A stretch of 64,000 bases of DNA from Paenibacillus amylolyticus (GTDB lineage: Bacteria; Bacillota; Bacilli; Paenibacillales; Paenibacillaceae). Positions 1 to 8,245 of the stretch are shown here, one piece after another. The DNA lies in contig NZ_BCNV01000001.1 of the NCBI RefSeq assembly GCF_001570725.1, positions 2,542,001 to 2,606,000 on the forward strand. Reading direction: 5' to 3'. Position 1 is the first letter of the stretch, and each line of letters opens with the position of its first letter. The notes below the pieces were generated by a model that saw only the letters and a list, made by a program, of their open reading frames with translations, did not search any database and was not told the origin of the DNA. Position numbers and translations under genes: made by a program.

Positions 1-284
1 ATCTGAATTAACTGTGAATTCACACTTTTTTGCTGCAAATCTCTCTCCAACATCTTGATTCGCTCAAGTCCCTGTTCAGTCAATGTTCTTCCCTTGCGAC
101 CTTCCAGAACCGTAAAACCTTCAACATCCATCTCCATAAGCCTTCTTCCGATGGTTGCCTGACTCAGACCATACGTTTTGCCCAAAGTATGAACCAACGT
201 ACTGGCCCCGATGGGAGCGCTCGCGTCTCGAAGCTGCTTCAGCAGTTCGTATTCCAACTCCATTTCGTTTAGCTCAGGACCCAC
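1..284 (-). CDS. Winged-helix transcriptional regulator, N-terminal part (runs off the window)
   Basis: Only the first 94 codons are inside the window; the 3' end is beyond position 1. The start is read as GTG at 282-284 because a strong AGGGGGG site sits 7 nt upstream and no ATG is as well placed. The visible part reads as a winged helix-turn-helix: a helical segment (ELLKQLRDASAPIGASTL), a recognition region (YGLSQATIGRRLMEMD) and a wing (GFTVLEGRKGRTLTEQG). This resembles the HTH_12 type found at the start of RNase R and NrpR-like regulators. The effector domain is missing, so the ligand is unknown. A good promoter lies upstream. It is divergent in position from nothing and downstream of the fuc terminator, so it is probably its own transcription unit. 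Confidence 0.6.
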   Translation of the reverse strand, partial: MGPELNEMELEYELLKQLRDASAPIGASTLVHTLGKTYGLSQATIGRRLMEMDVEGFTVLEGRKGRTLTEQGLERIKMLERDLQQKSVNSQLIQ

Positions 285-362
285 TACATATCCCCCCTCT
301 TCGTTATTTAATTATTATTTAATCGACTTTTTCGTAGTTGTTACTCATTGATGATTAACGAT

Positions 363-391
363 AGTATAACTTCAAACCACCGTAATTTCAA
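363..391 (-). promoter_or_regulatory. Sigma-A type promoter of the winged-helix regulator
   Basis: On the minus strand the -35 is TTGAAA (386-391), the spacer is 17 bp and the -10 is TATACT (363-368). This would start transcription near 356 and give a leader of about 70 nt before the GTG at 284. Confidence 0.65.
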
Positions 392-467
392 TAATTCTCA
401 TCAAATTAGTGCGATTTATTTTTCCAGCTATATTCTGCGCCTTTCAAATTCAAAATAAAAATTAAAA

Positions 468-523
468 AAGAGCATTTCACATCCTTTATTCCAGCGTTTA
501 ACTGGAGGATGCAATCTGCTCTT
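468..523 (-). terminator. Intrinsic terminator after the fucose operon
   Basis: Outer arms AAGAGCA/TGCTCTT enclose CATCC/GGATG and TCCAG/CTGGA, forming one long imperfect stem. On the minus strand it is followed by a T-rich run (about 455-467). It lies 42 nt beyond the aldolase stop codon. Confidence 0.75.
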
Positions 524-565
524 AACATAGCAATTTTTCAAAATCACTTATGAACAAATAATGTA

Positions 566-1228
566 TCAGGACTTGAGTTGTTGCAGCAACTGAACACGAT
601 AGGCTTCACTTTCAAGGGATTGGATTTCCTTATATTCTTCGGCAGTAAGCACTTTGGGCTCCCCGGCTGCCTTTGCGATCATATATACCTTCGCGCTTTC
701 TTCCACGACCTGGGTGCGGTAGTAGGCTTCGCGGAGGTTTTTACCCGTTGTGACCAATCCGTGATTAACGAGAATGAGTGCCGTATGTTCTTCTACCTTT
801 GCTGAGACCGCATCCGCAAGAAGTTTCGTCGTTGGCAGAACATATGGAACGAACCCGATATCGCCCACCAATGCCGACTGATCAGGGAACAAGTGTGGCA
901 ATTCATCGAAAACGAGACTGAGTGCGATCGTGTATGCCGGATGCGTATGCACAATGGCTTGGATATCAGGATTCACACGATAGCTGTACAGATGCATCAA
1001 TACTTCGGAAGAAGGGCGTGTTGCTCCCGCACGAGTCTCTCCTGTCTCGATATCAATGGCGATCCATTCGTCAGGCTCCAGATCCTCAAGTGCATAACCA
1101 CTCGGAGACAATAGCATCGTTCCCCCAGAGCGAGCGCTCAGATTGCCACCAGGACCGACCACCAGTCCTTGAGCAACTGCTCTCCGGGCATATTTCGTTA
1201 ACTCTTCCCTTACTTGTTGTTCAGACAT
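566..1228 (-). CDS. fucA: Class II aldolase (L-fuculose-1-phosphate aldolase type)
   Basis: 220 aa, the usual length for class II aldolase/adducin proteins. Visible family motifs in order: GGNLSAR (about 27-33, phosphate binding), SPSGY (41-45), RPSSE with the candidate catalytic Glu (about 71-75), HTHP (about 94-97) and NHGL (about 154), the three His being the expected zinc ligands. It should cleave L-fuculose-1-phosphate to dihydroxyacetone phosphate and L-lactaldehyde in the cytoplasm. It is the last gene of the isomerase-kinase-aldolase operon, 68 nt after the kinase, and is followed by a terminator. L-rhamnulose-1-phosphate aldolase activity cannot be excluded from sequence alone; the isomerase upstream favours fucose or a close relative such as D-arabinose. 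Confidence 0.82.
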   Translation of the reverse strand: MSEQQVREELTKYARRAVAQGLVVGPGGNLSARSGGTMLLSPSGYALEDLEPDEWIAIDIETGETRAGATRPSSEVLMHLYSYRVNPDIQAIVHTHPAYTIALSLVFDELPHLFPDQSALVGDIGFVPYVLPTTKLLADAVSAKVEEHTALILVNHGLVTTGKNLREAYYRTQVVEESAKVYMIAKAAGEPKVLTAEEYKEIQSLESEAYRVQLLQQLKS

Positions 1229-1296
1229 GTTTTCTCCACTCCTGTACTTTTCTTTTTAGCATTTTGCATCCATACTCATTTCATTGAATCTGTTCA

Positions 1297-2787
1297 TTAC
1301 TTTTTGCTTTGATTCAGACTTTGGTAGCTTTCATAAGCTTCCTGCCACAATTCTGCATCCTCTGGCTCATAGGTTTCGGGGGAGAAGGAAACAGACATAA
1401 CCTCTCGAACCTCAGCCAAGCTACTTACTTCTCCATGTGCAAGGAATTGCAGCATGCAATTCCCGGCTGAAGTCGCCTCTGCCGGGCCTGCCACCACCGG
1501 AACACCAGCTGCATTAGCCGTGAACTGGCATAGTAGACGATTGTGCACACCGCCACCAACCATATGAATTACACCAGGTCTTGTACCTGTGATCAACTGC
1601 AATTCATCCAGCGTCTGCCTGAATTCCAGTGCAAGACTTTCCAGAATACACCGCACAATCGCTCCAGTCGTTTCGGGCACTGTCTGTCCGCTGAGCTTGC
1701 ATTGTTGCCGTATTCGTTCAGCCATATTCCCTGGCGCCAAATACACACCATCTCCCGGCGATACGTAACATTGATGCGGCGTTGCCAAGGTAGCCAGCTG
1801 GACCAGTTCTTTATGTGTAAAAAGTTGATTCTCCCGTTCCCACTGTCGTTTGCATTCCTGTAGCAGCCACAGGCCAGAACGATTTTTCAGGGTACGTACT
1901 TTGCCATTCACGGTCCCTTCATTGGTGAATCCCAATGCACGACTTCGGTCATCCAATACAGGTGTATCACGCTCCACACCCATAAGAGACCAGGTTCCAC
2001 AACTGATAAAAGCAAAATCCGAATCCATCGCAGGAATCGCTGCCAAGGCAGATGCCGTATCATGTGAGCCCACTGAAATGACCTGCATCGGCCCAGTCCT
2101 TAATTCGGCGCATAAGTCATTCGTTAACTGCCCCAGCACGGTACCCGGTTGAACGAGTTTTGGAAATAATGTTTCCGGTATACCGAGACGTCCGATCAGA
2201 TGTTCATTCCAACGCGCCTCGCCTGCATGCAACAGCCCACTGGTACTTGCAATCGTATACTCACAAGCCTGCTGACCGGATAGATAATAGTGAAATAAAT
2301 CCGGCATAAATAACATGCGCACATCCGGACGCAAACCTTCGAGATTCTCTCGTACACTGCCTAGCAGTTGAAATACTGTATTGATTTGCTGTGGGAGAAC
2401 GCCGGACATGGAGTACAGTTCTTCTTCTTTCACCGTGTGCAGTACTTCTTCCATCCACTGTGCGTTGCGTGCTTCCCGATAATGACGCGGGTTAGAGCAT
2501 AATCTTCCCGCACCATCTACCAGTCCATAGTCCACTCCCCACGTATCCACTGCTATAGAACGGACCGATGGAGAGATGCCTTGCGTCCCTTTCACAATGC
2601 CTTGTTTAAATTCATGAAAAAGTCGCAAGAAATCCCAGTACAAACCGTCCCCCAGCTGCACGGGTTCGTTGTTGAATCGATGCACTTCTTGTAACGAGAG
2701 TCTTCTTCCATCAAAAGAACCCCGGACTACGCGTCCACTACCGGCGCCGTAATCGGCAGCAAGCACATGTGTTGCTTGATTGCCCAT
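1297..2787 (-). CDS. FGGY-family sugar kinase (L-fuculokinase / rhamnulokinase type)
   Basis: 496 aa FGGY carbohydrate kinase. The N-terminal ATPase fold shows AADYGAGSGRVV (about 9-20) and the substrate region shows HRFNNEP and WDFLRLF, which is the rhamnulokinase (RhaB) flavour of the family. SVGSHDTASALAAIP carries the candidate catalytic Asp, and GGGVHNRLLCQ is the C-terminal nucleotide-binding loop. It should phosphorylate the ketose made by the isomerase, giving the aldolase substrate. The start ATG has AAGGAGG 9 nt upstream. RhaB-like kinases serve fucose operons in several Firmicutes and Bacteroidetes, so the neighbour isomerase decides the call: L-fuculokinase is likely, but rhamnulokinase is the alternative. 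Confidence 0.78.
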   Translation of the reverse strand: MGNQATHVLAADYGAGSGRVVRGSFDGRRLSLQEVHRFNNEPVQLGDGLYWDFLRLFHEFKQGIVKGTQGISPSVRSIAVDTWGVDYGLVDGAGRLCSNPRHYREARNAQWMEEVLHTVKEEELYSMSGVLPQQINTVFQLLGSVRENLEGLRPDVRMLFMPDLFHYYLSGQQACEYTIASTSGLLHAGEARWNEHLIGRLGIPETLFPKLVQPGTVLGQLTNDLCAELRTGPMQVISVGSHDTASALAAIPAMDSDFAFISCGTWSLMGVERDTPVLDDRSRALGFTNEGTVNGKVRTLKNRSGLWLLQECKRQWERENQLFTHKELVQLATLATPHQCYVSPGDGVYLAPGNMAERIRQQCKLSGQTVPETTGAIVRCILESLALEFRQTLDELQLITGTRPGVIHMVGGGVHNRLLCQFTANAAGVPVVAGPAEATSAGNCMLQFLAHGEVSSLAEVREVMSVSFSPETYEPEDAELWQEAYESYQSLNQSKK

Positions 2788-2852
2788 TCTTTCAAGCCTC
2801 CTTAACTCTACGCGATAAGCCGTATTCGAGTTCTGAACATGGCTTTCAAGAG

Positions 2853-2890
2853 AACGCCATGTTACCTCATTTCACAAGGAACATGGCGTT
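2853..2890. repeat. Perfect 11-bp inverted repeat in the fucI-kinase gap
   Basis: AACGCCATGTT (2853-2863) and AACATGGCGTT (2880-2890) are separated by 16 nt. On the transcript of the minus-strand operon this would be a stable hairpin with no following T-run, so it is more likely an mRNA processing or stability element than a terminator. Confidence 0.6.
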
Positions 2891-2911
2891 TGACAGGAAT
2901 GGAACTTTATT

Positions 2912-4702
2912 TTAACGATACAATGGACCAAACACACTGCAAGCACGGTAATCTGCGCTCTCCGGCTCACTTGTGCCGAATAATCCCCATGCACGCGGAC
3001 GGAAAATCTCCGTTTCAGGTACATTATGCATATTTACCGGAATGCGAAGCATGGAAGCGAGTGTAATCAGATCTGCACCGATGTGTCCATACGAGATGGA
3101 GCCATGGTTGGCGCCCCATTGATTCATGACTTCGTATACGGAAGTAAACGCTCCTGATCCAGTTAGAACAGGCGCAAACCAGGTGGATGGCCATGTTGGA
3201 TCTGTCCGCTGATCCAGCGTATCATGCACATCTTCAGGCAGATCAACCGTGTAACCCTGAGCGATCTGTAGCACCGGACCCAGTCCTTTGACCAGATTCA
3301 GGCGTGTCATCGTTACAGGCATGCCGCCTTTGGTCAGGAAATCCGCTGAATAGCCGCCCCCACGGAAATACTCTACGGATGCCGGTCTCCACGATGTTGC
3401 TTTCAGACAGTCCTGAACTTCCTCATCTGTAATTTCCCAGAAAGGCTTGAGGACAGGCTTCCCGTCTCTGGACTGTTGTCCTGTGCCATCCAAAGCTGCG
3501 GAACCGGAGTTAATCAGATGCAGGATGCCATCCTTCGCGTTTCCTTCCAACTGGTGTCCCGTCACACGCTGTACTGAATCCGGACTCCAATACGTCCGCA
3601 CATCAGCAAAAATCTGTGCCGTATGTGTCAGTAGCGAACCAAACAACATGGACACTCCATTCAAGCTATCATTCTCTGTTGCAACCAGATAAGGCGCACG
3701 TTTGCCATTCCAGTCAAAGGAAGAGTTTAATATCGACTCCAGAAAATCACCGTTAGGTGAATGATCTGTCCACTGCCGTTGTCCTTGGAAGCCGGATACA
3801 ATTGCATGGTGGCCCATCGATTCTTCTGTAAACCCAAGCTCTGCCAATCTGGGGTTACCCGCCATGAGGTCACGTACAATTTGGGTCATTTTCACCACGG
3901 TTTCCCATTCGTACTCTTTGCGTTTGCGATCCGTTTGCAGATGGGCAGCGTTGTTGTCCGGGCCTTCGCTACAGTTCTCCTTCACCCAGGCTAGTGCGAG
4001 CTTATACTCCTCGGGGTCGTAGATTTCTTCTTCGATACGGCGAGTGAGTTCGCTCATATCCACGTATTCATTGCGCATGCCCAGATACTCCTGGAAAAAT
4101 GAATCGTTCACAATTGAACCTGCAATCCCCATGGATACTGATCCAATAGACAGATAGGCTTGCCCTTTTAAGGTTGCGGCTGCAAGACCTGCACGGCTGA
4201 ACCGGAGCAATTTCTCACGCACGTCATCGGGAATCGTAGTATCCCCGCCGTCCTGCACATCCTCTCCATAGATCCCAAAGGCCGGAATCCCCTTCTGTGC
4301 ATGGGCAGAGAGTACCGCTGCCAGATATACTGCACCCGGACGCTCAGTCCCGTTAAAACCCCAGATGGCTGTAGGAATGGATGGCGACATATCCATCGTT
4401 TCCGTACCATAACACCAGCATGGTGTCACGGTGATCGTTACGCCAACGTTCGAACGACTGAACAATTCTGACGCTGCGGCCGCCTCGGCCACCCCGCCAA
4501 TACAGGTCTCAGCCACAACACACTCCACTGCGGACCCGTCCGGATAACGTAGTTCTGCTGCAAGCAACTCGGCAACAGACGTCGCCATCCGCATCGTTTG
4601 CTCTTCCAGTGACTCACGGACACCTTTGCGTCTTCCATCAATCGTGGGACGAATACCAATCTTGGGGAAAGCCTGCTTATAACGATAATCCTGATGTGTC
4701 AT
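2912..4702 (-). CDS. fucI: L-fucose isomerase
   Basis: 596 aa, close to the about 590 aa of the family. It interconverts L-fucose and L-fuculose (also D-arabinose and D-ribulose) with a metal ion, in the cytoplasm. Recognised by the N-terminal [20 protein letters not shown], the [13 protein letters not shown] segment, [14 protein letters not shown] (the ATEND region carries a metal-binding Glu and Asp) and the C-terminal [20 protein letters not shown], whose His is a further ligand. The start is the ATG at 4700-4702, with GGAGGAC 8 nt upstream; the open frame runs on to 4909 but without family similarity or a ribosome site. First gene of the operon, divergent from the LacI regulator. Confidence 0.92.
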   Translation of the reverse strand: MTHQDYRYKQAFPKIGIRPTIDGRRKGVRESLEEQTMRMATSVAELLAAELRYPDGSAVECVVAETCIGGVAEAAAASELFSRSNVGVTITVTPCWCYGTETMDMSPSIPTAIWGFNGTERPGAVYLAAVLSAHAQKGIPAFGIYGEDVQDGGDTTIPDDVREKLLRFSRAGLAAATLKGQAYLSIGSVSMGIAGSIVNDSFFQEYLGMRNEYVDMSELTRRIEEEIYDPEEYKLALAWVKENCSEGPDNNAAHLQTDRKRKEYEWETVVKMTQIVRDLMAGNPRLAELGFTEESMGHHAIVSGFQGQRQWTDHSPNGDFLESILNSSFDWNGKRAPYLVATENDSLNGVSMLFGSLLTHTAQIFADVRTYWSPDSVQRVTGHQLEGNAKDGILHLINSGSAALDGTGQQSRDGKPVLKPFWEITDEEVQDCLKATSWRPASVEYFRGGGYSADFLTKGGMPVTMTRLNLVKGLGPVLQIAQGYTVDLPEDVHDTLDQRTDPTWPSTWFAPVLTGSGAFTSVYEVMNQWGANHGSISYGHIGADLITLASMLRIPVNMHNVPETEIFRPRAWGLFGTSEPESADYRACSVFGPLYR

Positions 4703-4867
4703 ACTAGCGTGTCCTCCTTCAATTCGTTTCATAGAATTTGGGTTGAATTGAGAAACCTTCTGTCTGACCCATGTGCATTGATTGGAATAAGATAATGACG
4801 GAAATACAACCGATACCCGAGTGGCACACAAGAGCTGCATACACAGATGACCAAGAGCAGTTCGACA

Positions 4868-4885
4868 ATTGAATACGTTTACATA
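4868..4885 (-). promoter_or_regulatory. cre site (CcpA binding) in the fucose operon leader
   Basis: The core TGTAAACGTATTCA on the minus strand, with flanking TA and AT, matches every position of the Bacillus consensus WWTGNAARCGNWWNCAWW. It lies about 165 nt upstream of the fucI start, between the operator and the gene, where bound CcpA would block initiation or elongation. This implies carbon catabolite repression of fucose use. Confidence 0.7.
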
Positions 4886-5011
4886 TTTGAAAAAATACCA
4901 ATAGACCATTTCATTAATCAGCCTTGTATGTAGTTCCTCTCTTCAAGAAAATGGAACGTGCATGAGCGAATTTAACGAAATGGTTTATGTAGTAAAGACG
5001 TTCAGAACCCA

Positions 5012-5033
5012 TTAGGGTTATCGGTAACCCTAA
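5012..5033. promoter_or_regulatory. Palindromic LacI-type operator in the divergent fuc region
   Basis: TTAGGGTTA and TAACCCTAA form perfect 9-bp arms around 4 nt (TCGG). The site is the only strong palindrome in the 411-bp gap between fucI (4702) and the regulator (5114). It lies about 18 bp upstream of the regulator's predicted -35, so the LacI protein could control both directions. The fucI promoter itself is not clear by eye. Confidence 0.7.
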
Positions 5034-5050
5034 CATAGCACGAGCCTATC

Positions 5051-5078
5051 TTGCTGTCAATTGGCATTATCCTATAGA
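5051..5078 (+). promoter_or_regulatory. Candidate promoter of the fuc LacI regulator
   Basis: TTGCTG (5051-5056), 16-bp spacer, TATAGA (5073-5078). Moderate match only; it is placed correctly for the ATG at 5114. Confidence 0.4.
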
Positions 5079-5113
5079 ATGGTAAGACTATGTTGCGGAA
5101 AGGTTAGATTCTA

Positions 5114-6130
5114 ATGATTACCATTTACGATATTGCCAAAAAAGCCAACGTCTCCGCCATGACGGTCTCCAAGGTCATTAATCATACAGGTCGCATAAGT
5201 TCCGCGACACGCGAACGTGTGCAACAGGTGATCGACGAACTTGGCTACATCCCGAACTCCAATGCGCGCAGCCTTGTGCTTCAACGAACCCAAATGCTTT
5301 CATTGCTCATTACGGATATTACCAACCCTTTTTATACAACCCTGGCCCGTGGTGCTGAAGATGCAGCCCATCTTCGTGGGTACCGTCTTTTATTCGGCAA
5401 TAGTGACGAGGATTACAATAAGGAAAAGGATTACGTGGATGCGATTCTGTCTACTCGCGTGGATGGTGTACTCTATGCCCCTGCGGGGGATCGTTCTCTT
5501 CCTCATCTGAAACAGTTGCAGGAACGCCGCATCCCCTTTGTCTTTCTGGATCGTACCGTACCTGGCATTTTGTCAGATATGATTGCCGGAGATAGCCGGG
5601 AAGGCGCAATTGCTCTGATTCGATATCTGGTGCAATTGGGGCATCGGCGCATTGCACTGGTCAATGGTTCTTCGGAGGTTTCTACCGCCAGACTGCGAGA
5701 GGAAGGTTATATAGAGGGTTTGCGTGAGGTTGGAGCAGATATTGATCCCGAGCTTGTACTTCGAACCGGGTACCGGGATTTCAGCGATGAAGAGGGATTG
5801 GATCGACTACTCTCACAACCGGATCAACCAACAGCCATTTTTGCAGCCAATAACATGCTGGCGATTGGGGTCATCCGGCTTTTACGCAAACGGGGACTGC
5901 GTGTTCCAGAAGACATCTCTGTCGTGTGCTTTGACGATCTGGATCTGGCTTCAGCCTTCGATCCGTTCCTGACCGTAGCTGCACAGCCCGCATATGACTT
6001 TGGATTTCAGGGCGTACAGATGCTGATCGACCGGATTGAGGGCAAGGCCCCTTCCGAACCCCAAACCGTCATTCTACCATCAGAACTGCGCATACGTGCT
6101 TCAGCTACTGCTCCACGTGAGCAAAATTAG
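5114..6130 (+). CDS. LacI-family regulator of the fucose operon
   Basis: 338 aa. The N-terminal LacI helix-turn-helix is plain: TIYDIAKKANVSAMTVSKVI followed by the hinge region LGYIPNSNARSLV. The rest is a periplasmic-binding-protein-like core with LLITDITNPFYTTLARGAED, VDGVLYAPAG, GHRRIALVNG, PTAIFAANNMLAIGV and the typical SVVCFDDLDLAS. It is transcribed away from fucI-kinase-aldolase with a shared 411-bp control region that contains a perfect palindrome. The role as local repressor, relieved by a fucose-pathway sugar, is inferred from position. The effector is unknown. Confidence 0.85.
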   Translation: MITIYDIAKKANVSAMTVSKVINHTGRISSATRERVQQVIDELGYIPNSNARSLVLQRTQMLSLLITDITNPFYTTLARGAEDAAHLRGYRLLFGNSDEDYNKEKDYVDAILSTRVDGVLYAPAGDRSLPHLKQLQERRIPFVFLDRTVPGILSDMIAGDSREGAIALIRYLVQLGHRRIALVNGSSEVSTARLREEGYIEGLREVGADIDPELVLRTGYRDFSDEEGLDRLLSQPDQPTAIFAANNMLAIGVIRLLRKRGLRVPEDISVVCFDDLDLASAFDPFLTVAAQPAYDFGFQGVQMLIDRIEGKAPSEPQTVILPSELRIRASATAPREQN

Positions 6131-6172
6131 AGTTTAGCCCAAGAGTTGACTAAATATGTGGACCAAAAAATT

Positions 6173-6358
6173 ATTTACACTGACACTACGATAACAGAAC
6201 AACCTTCCAATCGCTGTTATCCCCAGATTTTTTCATTCCCTTTTAAAGGGGAAATCCGGAGATAGCTTATGCTTCCGATGCAGCTTTCTTTCAGAAAGCT
6301 TTTAGGCGAACGCTTCGCTTTTTCAGGTTTTTTCTGTCCTCTCCGTTATCGTGTAAAT
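6173..6358 (+). repeat. Structured intergenic repeat element, full-length copy (186 bp)
   Basis: The element begins ATTTACAC (6173-6180) and ends GTGTAAAT (6351-6358), so the ends are inverted. Inside, GATAACAG (6190-6197) pairs with CTGTTATC (6214-6221), AGCTTTCT/AGAAAGCT form a hairpin (6282-6300), and GCGAA/TTCGC another (6306-6318). The left 61 bp recur at 10845-10906 and, less completely, at 28898-28950. There is no open frame. It sits 42 nt after the LacI stop codon. It could be a MITE-like non-autonomous element or a BIME-type repeat; no target-site duplication is obvious. Confidence 0.65.
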
Positions 6359-6409
6359 GATTAGTCCCACTTATCTGGATTAGGTCCCGTTCAAATTAGA
6401 AAAATGTAC

Positions 6410-6462
6410 AACATAAACAGGGTGCACCGGAGATTACGCTCTCGTTGCACCCTGTTTATGTT
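6410..6462. terminator. Bidirectional intrinsic terminator
   Basis: A perfect 17-bp stem: AACATAAACAGGGTGCA at 6410-6426 pairs with 6446-6462 around a 19-nt loop. A run of five A on the left gives a T-run for minus-strand transcripts ending the epimerase gene. It can also stop plus-strand transcription from the LacI gene. Confidence 0.8.
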
Positions 6463-6537
6463 CATTCGTTAGAATGACCCGTTCGTTCAAGACGTTTGGT
6501 TCGTCAGGTTCATTCTATTCCAACAATCCGATATGTT

Positions 6538-7431
6538 CTACCGCTCAGACTGTAATGCGAGAGCGACCTCACGAACGAGTCCCGGGAACCAGTCCATCAG
6601 AGCTTCGAACGTATACCCCGCTTGTTCTGCCTTGGTCGTCTCCATCGTCCATGATTGCTCAATTCCGAAGGGTGACATGTCCTCTTTTACAGTTTCCGTA
6701 AGGACCTGGGACTGCATGCCCGTAACGGTCTCGATCAGATGCATCATGGCTGACAGCGTAATCGCACCCTTGGAAGCTGCATTCACCGGACCGCTAATGG
6801 ACGAATGTCCAAGCCAGGCGAGAAATCTTGCCGCTTCCGTGGAATTAATAAATCCAATCTCCGCATCCGGATTCGGCATGCCGATCGGTTTCCCTTTTTG
6901 CACATGTTCAATATGAAAATGAAGTCTTCTCGTATAATCATCAATCCCGAGTACAATGGGAATGCGCATCGCCACAACCGGGAAATCCGCTTCCTGGAAA
7001 AATACAGCCTCCGCAAGTCGCTTACCTTCTCCATACGAAAAATCCTCAGCACTCCCATACTGCAATGGATATGTATATGGGTCAAAATCCGTTTCCTTAA
7101 ATCCAGGTCTGGGATCACCGTACACAGACAGTGTAGATGTTAGAACGTATCTTTTGGTGCGTCCTGCAAAAGCTTCACATGCTGATTTCGCCGCATCCGG
7201 TGAATAGCAGATATTATCGTACACAACATCCCACATGTCTGTCTGCGCAACCTCTGCCAGAGATTTAGGGTCTTCACGATCCATCTTGATTCGATTCACT
7301 TCGGGACCGAAGTCGACATCCGTTTTACCACGAGTCGCGACTGTGATCTGAGACTTCCCTTCCCACAGCAAGTGATCTACGAGACGTTTACCAAAGAAAC
7401 GTGTACCCCCAAGTATAAGTACTTTATTCAT
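6538..7431 (-). CDS. NAD-dependent epimerase/dehydratase family protein
   Basis: 297 aa extended SDR. The N-terminal Rossmann motif is LILGGTRFFGKRLVDHLL (GGTxFxG type), with VVYDNICYSPDAA, a TSTLSVYGDPRPG segment carrying the Ser and Tyr expected near the active site, and a YGEGKRLAE (YxxxK) motif. The start is the ATG at 7429-7431 with AGGAGG 9 nt upstream; longer readings of the frame add an unrelated N-terminus. It is the last gene of a three-gene run (oxidoreductase, methyltransferase-like protein, epimerase), 13 nt after the previous gene, and ends at a 17-bp terminator. Substrate unknown; a nucleotide sugar or related carbohydrate is likely from the family. Confidence 0.75.
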   Translation of the reverse strand: MNKVLILGGTRFFGKRLVDHLLWEGKSQITVATRGKTDVDFGPEVNRIKMDREDPKSLAEVAQTDMWDVVYDNICYSPDAAKSACEAFAGRTKRYVLTSTLSVYGDPRPGFKETDFDPYTYPLQYGSAEDFSYGEGKRLAEAVFFQEADFPVVAMRIPIVLGIDDYTRRLHFHIEHVQKGKPIGMPNPDAEIGFINSTEAARFLAWLGHSSISGPVNAASKGAITLSAMMHLIETVTGMQSQVLTETVKEDMSPFGIEQSWTMETTKAEQAGYTFEALMDWFPGLVREVALALQSER

Positions 7432-7444
7432 CCAAAAAAACCTC

Positions 7445-8215
7445 CTATCTTGTTCGATTATGTTTAACAATTTGAAGCATGGTGTGAGCGTTCCGTTGAA
7501 ATTCATATGCTGTTGGTTCTTCGGATACGGTGCACCCACGCTCTTCGAGTATTAATTTTAACGCATTCATATGCTTGTAACGTTTGCCAGACAGATCAAC
7601 TGTCGGAAAAATGCGAACCTCTCGTTTGGTCACACGCAGCAGTTCCATTACGGTTGCAACATGAAAATCAACATCCAATCGATCCGCATACGTAAACAGG
7701 AAATGGGCGGATAACGTCATATCGAATTGTTCATCGGCAAAAGGTAGATCCGGGAGCACAGACGCCACATAACGGTCAGGAAACATTCTCATATCTGCGA
7801 TGCAATCTGTGATAGCACGAGTTCGTTCTTCCTTTAACCCCTGGATTGATCCAAATTGTTCCCATACATATATTCCTTGCACCGGTTCCATCTTTTTCAT
7901 CGTATGCTCAATGTCCTGAAATCCCTTTACTTCAAGCTCGTCGATCTCGTATTCGTAGGCCATATCCACGGCCATGGGGTTGGCACCCAATTTGCGCGCT
8001 TGGCTACTAAACGAACAGGCACCGCCTGGACAATCCAGAATGGACTTGCCTGTAAGATCCTCCACCGTTAGATTGAACATCTTCATATATTCCTCGAAGG
8101 TTCTTCCTATGAAAACGATCTGTTTCAGTTCCAAGCCTCCAGACTCATTGGACTGCTGATCTTCTCTGCTGTTTTTCTGCACTTCTGTACTGTTGCTCTG
8201 CTCATCTCTGCTCAT
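7445..8215 (-). CDS. SAM-dependent methyltransferase-like protein
   Basis: 256 aa. After a polar, Ser/Asn/Glu-rich N-terminus (about 1-28), a class I methyltransferase-like core follows: GKSILDCPGGACSFSSQARK (motif I, with CPGG in place of the usual GxGxG), then GANPMAVDMAYEYE (acidic motif II), LPFADEQFDMTLSAHFLF (motif IV region) and ELLRVTKREVRIFPT. It sits 30 nt after the oxidoreductase gene and 13 nt before the epimerase gene, so it is co-transcribed. Substrate unknown. The altered glycine loop leaves open that it has lost catalysis. Confidence 0.6.
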   Translation of the reverse strand: MSRDEQSNSTEVQKNSREDQQSNESGGLELKQIVFIGRTFEEYMKMFNLTVEDLTGKSILDCPGGACSFSSQARKLGANPMAVDMAYEYEIDELEVKGFQDIEHTMKKMEPVQGIYVWEQFGSIQGLKEERTRAITDCIADMRMFPDRYVASVLPDLPFADEQFDMTLSAHFLFTYADRLDVDFHVATVMELLRVTKREVRIFPTVDLSGKRYKHMNALKLILEERGCTVSEEPTAYEFQRNAHTMLQIVKHNRTR

Positions 8216-8245
8216 CTCGTCTCAGCTACCTTTCCTGTTATTGAA

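Noticed and set aside
1297..2787. Firm rhamnulokinase call, making this a rhamnose operon
   Set aside because: The kinase is RhaB-like, but the isomerase is clearly L-fucose isomerase and no rhamnose isomerase is present.
2853..2890. Hairpin between fucI and the kinase read as a terminator
   Set aside because: No T-run on the minus strand; termination here would cut off the kinase and aldolase.
4703..4909. N-terminal extension of the fucI frame
   Set aside because: No family similarity; the ATG at 4702 has a good ribosome site and matches the family length, and the extension covers the cre site.
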